From Streptomyces olivaceoviridis (GTDB taxonomy: Bacteria; Actinomycetota; Actinomycetes; Streptomycetales; Streptomycetaceae): a stretch of DNA of 64,000 nucleotides. The translations under genes and the position numbers were made by a program. Below are positions 62,388 through 64,000 of the stretch, one piece after another (the first letter of the stretch is position 1; each line of letters starts with the position of its first letter). Where the stretch lies: NCBI RefSeq assembly GCF_014650115.1, contig NZ_BMUI01000001.1:186001-250000 (forward strand), given 5' to 3'. The notes below the pieces were generated by a model. The model had not been told where the DNA came from. It ran no database searches and saw only the letters and a program-made list of their open reading frames with translations.

Positions 62388-64000
62388 ATGACCGCCACCC
62401 CGGGGGCCACCCCCACGATCGTGCTCGTCGGCCACGGCATGGTCGGCCAGCGCTTCCTGGAAGCGCTCGCCGAGCGCGGCCTGACCGCCACGCACCGCGT
62501 GGTCGTGCTGTGCGAGGAACCGCGCCCGGCGTACGACCGCGTCCAGCTCACCTCGTACTTCTCCGGCAGGACGCCCGAGGACCTCTCCCTGACCGACAGG
62601 GAGTTCATCAGGGACCACGGCATCGAGCTGCGTCTCGGCGACCCGGCGGAGACGATCGACCGCGAGGCACGCACCGTGACCGCCCGCTCGGGTCTGGTCG
62701 TGGACTACGACGTCCTGGTCCTGGCCACCGGCTCCTACCCGTTCGTGCCGCCGGTGCCGAACAAGGACGCCACGGGCTGTTTCGTGTACCGGACCATCGA
62801 GGACCTGCTGGCGATCGAGGAGTACGCGAGGACCCGGGCGACGACGGGTGCCGTGGTCGGCGGCGGTCTGCTGGGCCTGGAGGCCGCCGGCGCGCTCAAG
62901 GGGCTCGGACTCGACGCGCACATCGTGGAGTTCGCGCCGCGCCTGATGCCGGTGCAGGTGGACGACGGCGGTGGCGCGGCCCTGCTGCGGACCATCCGGG
63001 ACATGGGCCTGACCGTCCACACCGGTGTGGGCACCCAGGAGATCGTGACGGACGACTCCGGTGCCGTCACCGGCATGAAGCTGTCCGACGGCTCCGAACT
63101 CGCCACCGACATGGTGGTGTTCAGCGCCGGCGTCCGCCCCCGCGACCAGCTGGCCCGCGACGCGGGCCTCACGGTCGGCGAGCGCGGCGGCATCGCGGTG
63201 GACGAGCAGTGCCGGACCGTCCGCGACCCGCACGTGTTCGCGATCGGCGAGTGCGCGCTGGCCGCCGACGGCCGGGTCTACGGCCTGGTCGCACCCGGCT
63301 ACGAGCAGGCGGAGACGGCCGCCGCGACCATCGCGGCCGACGAAGCGGCCTTCACCGGCGCCGACCTGTCCACCAAGCTCAAGCTGCTCGGTGTGGACGT
63401 GGCCTCCTTCGGCGACGCGCACGGCACCACCGAGAACTGCCTGGACGTCGTCTACTCCGACTCCCGCGCGGGCCTGTACAAGAAGCTGGTCATCGGCGCG
63501 GACGGCACGCTGCTCGGCGGCATCCTGGTCGGCGACGCGGAAGCGTACGGCACCCTGCGCGCGCTCACCGGCTCGGTGCCGCCCGTCTCGCCCGAGTCGC
63601 TCGTCCTGCCCGCCACAGCGGGCTCGGGGGCTCAGCTCGGCCCGTCCGCGCTGCCGGACGAGGCGATCATCTGCTCCTGCCACAACGTCAGCAAGGGCAC
63701 GATCCGCGGCGCGGTCACCGAGCACCGGTGCACCACCGTGCCCGAGGTCAAGAAGTGCACCAGGGCCGGTACCGGCTGCGGCAGTTGCGTGAAGGTGCTG
63801 GGCCAGCTGGTCGACGCCGAGCTGGAGGCGTCCGGCGTCGAGGTCGACAAGGGCCTGTGCGGCTGCTTCTCCCAGACCCGCGAGGAGCTGTACGAGACCG
63901 TCCTGGCCCTGCGCGTCACGTCGTACCGGGAACTGCTGGACCGCCACGGCCGCGAGGGTGCCCGGGGCGGGGACGGCTGCGAGGTGTGCAAGCCGGCCGT
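62388..64000 (+). CDS. nirB: Assimilatory nitrite reductase large subunit, 3' end outside window
   Basis: 537 residues are seen. Two nucleotide-binding sites (IVLVGHGMVGQRFLEAL, AVVGGGLLGLEAAGALKG) for FAD and NAD(P)H, FAIGECALAADGRVYG, then a BFD-like [2Fe-2S] domain with four Cys (IICSCHNVSKGTI, TGCGSC). The siroheme/[4Fe-4S] domain must lie beyond the window edge. It reduces nitrite to ammonium with siroheme and NAD(P)H. GGAGG at 62376-62380 gives the ribosome binding site. It starts directly after the stop of the upstream flavoprotein gene. Confidence 0.93.
   Translation, partial: MTATPGATPTIVLVGHGMVGQRFLEALAERGLTATHRVVVLCEEPRPAYDRVQLTSYFSGRTPEDLSLTDREFIRDHGIELRLGDPAETIDREARTVTARSGLVVDYDVLVLATGSYPFVPPVPNKDATGCFVYRTIEDLLAIEEYARTRATTGAVVGGGLLGLEAAGALKGLGLDAHIVEFAPRLMPVQVDDGGGAALLRTIRDMGLTVHTGVGTQEIVTDDSGAVTGMKLSDGSELATDMVVFSAGVRPRDQLARDAGLTVGERGGIAVDEQCRTVRDPHVFAIGECALAADGRVYGLVAPGYEQAETAAATIAADEAAFTGADLSTKLKLLGVDVASFGDAHGTTENCLDVVYSDSRAGLYKKLVIGADGTLLGGILVGDAEAYGTLRALTGSVPPVSPESLVLPATAGSGAQLGPSALPDEAIICSCHNVSKGTIRGAVTEHRCTTVPEVKKCTRAGTGCGSCVKVLGQLVDAELEASGVEVDKGLCGCFSQTREELYETVLALRVTSYRELLDRHGREGARGGDGCEVCKPA

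Noticed and set aside
1..64000. CRISPR arrays, insertion sequences, replication origins
   Set aside because: No regularly spaced repeats, no transposase or inverted-repeat ends, and no DnaA-box cluster were seen by eye.

Overview
The window is about 73% G+C, with strong third-position G/C bias, frequent GTG starts, linear-chromosome core genes (matB, mbl, hrdA, dnaG, nasA, nirB) and families typical of filamentous actinomycetes. It is almost certainly a Streptomyces chromosome. From memory, the gene order resembles the S. coelicolor SCO2443-SCO2487 segment, interrupted by two accessory blocks. No database was searched; all calls come from reading the sequence and from family knowledge.

Layout. 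(1) 0-8.4 kb: a partial ATP-grasp gene; a MerR-PP2C fusion regulator; matB (malonyl/methylmalonyl-CoA synthetase) overlapping a carboxyltransferase; and a large secreted subtilase. (2) 8.6-15.9 kb: a tightly coupled four-gene set made of a trypsin-co-occurring domain protein, a trypsin/VMAP-C protein, a MoxR AAA+ ATPase, and a 1307-residue SAV_2336-type protein with a pseudokinase and a HAD-like domain that lacks its nucleophile. It looks like a VMAP-MoxR-type NTP-dependent conflict/signalling system. (3) 16-20.8 kb: mbl, then STAS, MEDS/anti-sigma ATPase, STAS-ANTAR and Ser/Thr kinase genes. (4) 20.8-28.2 kb: an apparently co-directional operon of Fe(II)/2OG oxygenase, glycosyltransferase-epimerase fusion, MFS exporter, UDP-HexNAc-type dehydrogenase and AsnB-type amidotransferase. 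It is preceded by two DasR/chitinase-promoter-like 12-mers arranged symmetrically between divergent genes. I read it as an undescribed, possibly GlcNAc-regulated, uronamide saccharide pathway.

(5) 30.2-39.7 kb: a tRNA-bounded defence island. A 47-bp direct repeat of the 3' half of a CAT-anticodon tRNA gene flanks a GmrSD-like DUF262/HNH protein, RadC, and a type I restriction-modification operon (HsdR; fused HsdM-HsdS with one recognition domain) that carries an AbiEi/AbiEii toxin-antitoxin pair between its subunits. No integrase is present. (6) 39.9-53.7 kb: two tandem tRNA-Asn genes, a YtxH-like protein, a FGGY sugar kinase, a heterodimeric ABC exporter, hrdA, dnaG, a ferredoxin-reductase-like flavoprotein, dGTPase, a CbiX-type chelatase-like protein and a SanA-like DUF218 protein. 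(7) 53.9-64 kb: nitrogen assimilation (nasA, a flavoprotein, nirB partial) enclosing an arylamine N-acetyltransferase, a gamma-glutamylcyclotransferase-like protein, an M4 protease, and a secreted protein/class F sortase pair.

The most interesting parts are the VMAP-type system, the putative GlcNAc-regulated saccharide cluster and the integrase-less defence island with AbiE nested in an hsd operon.
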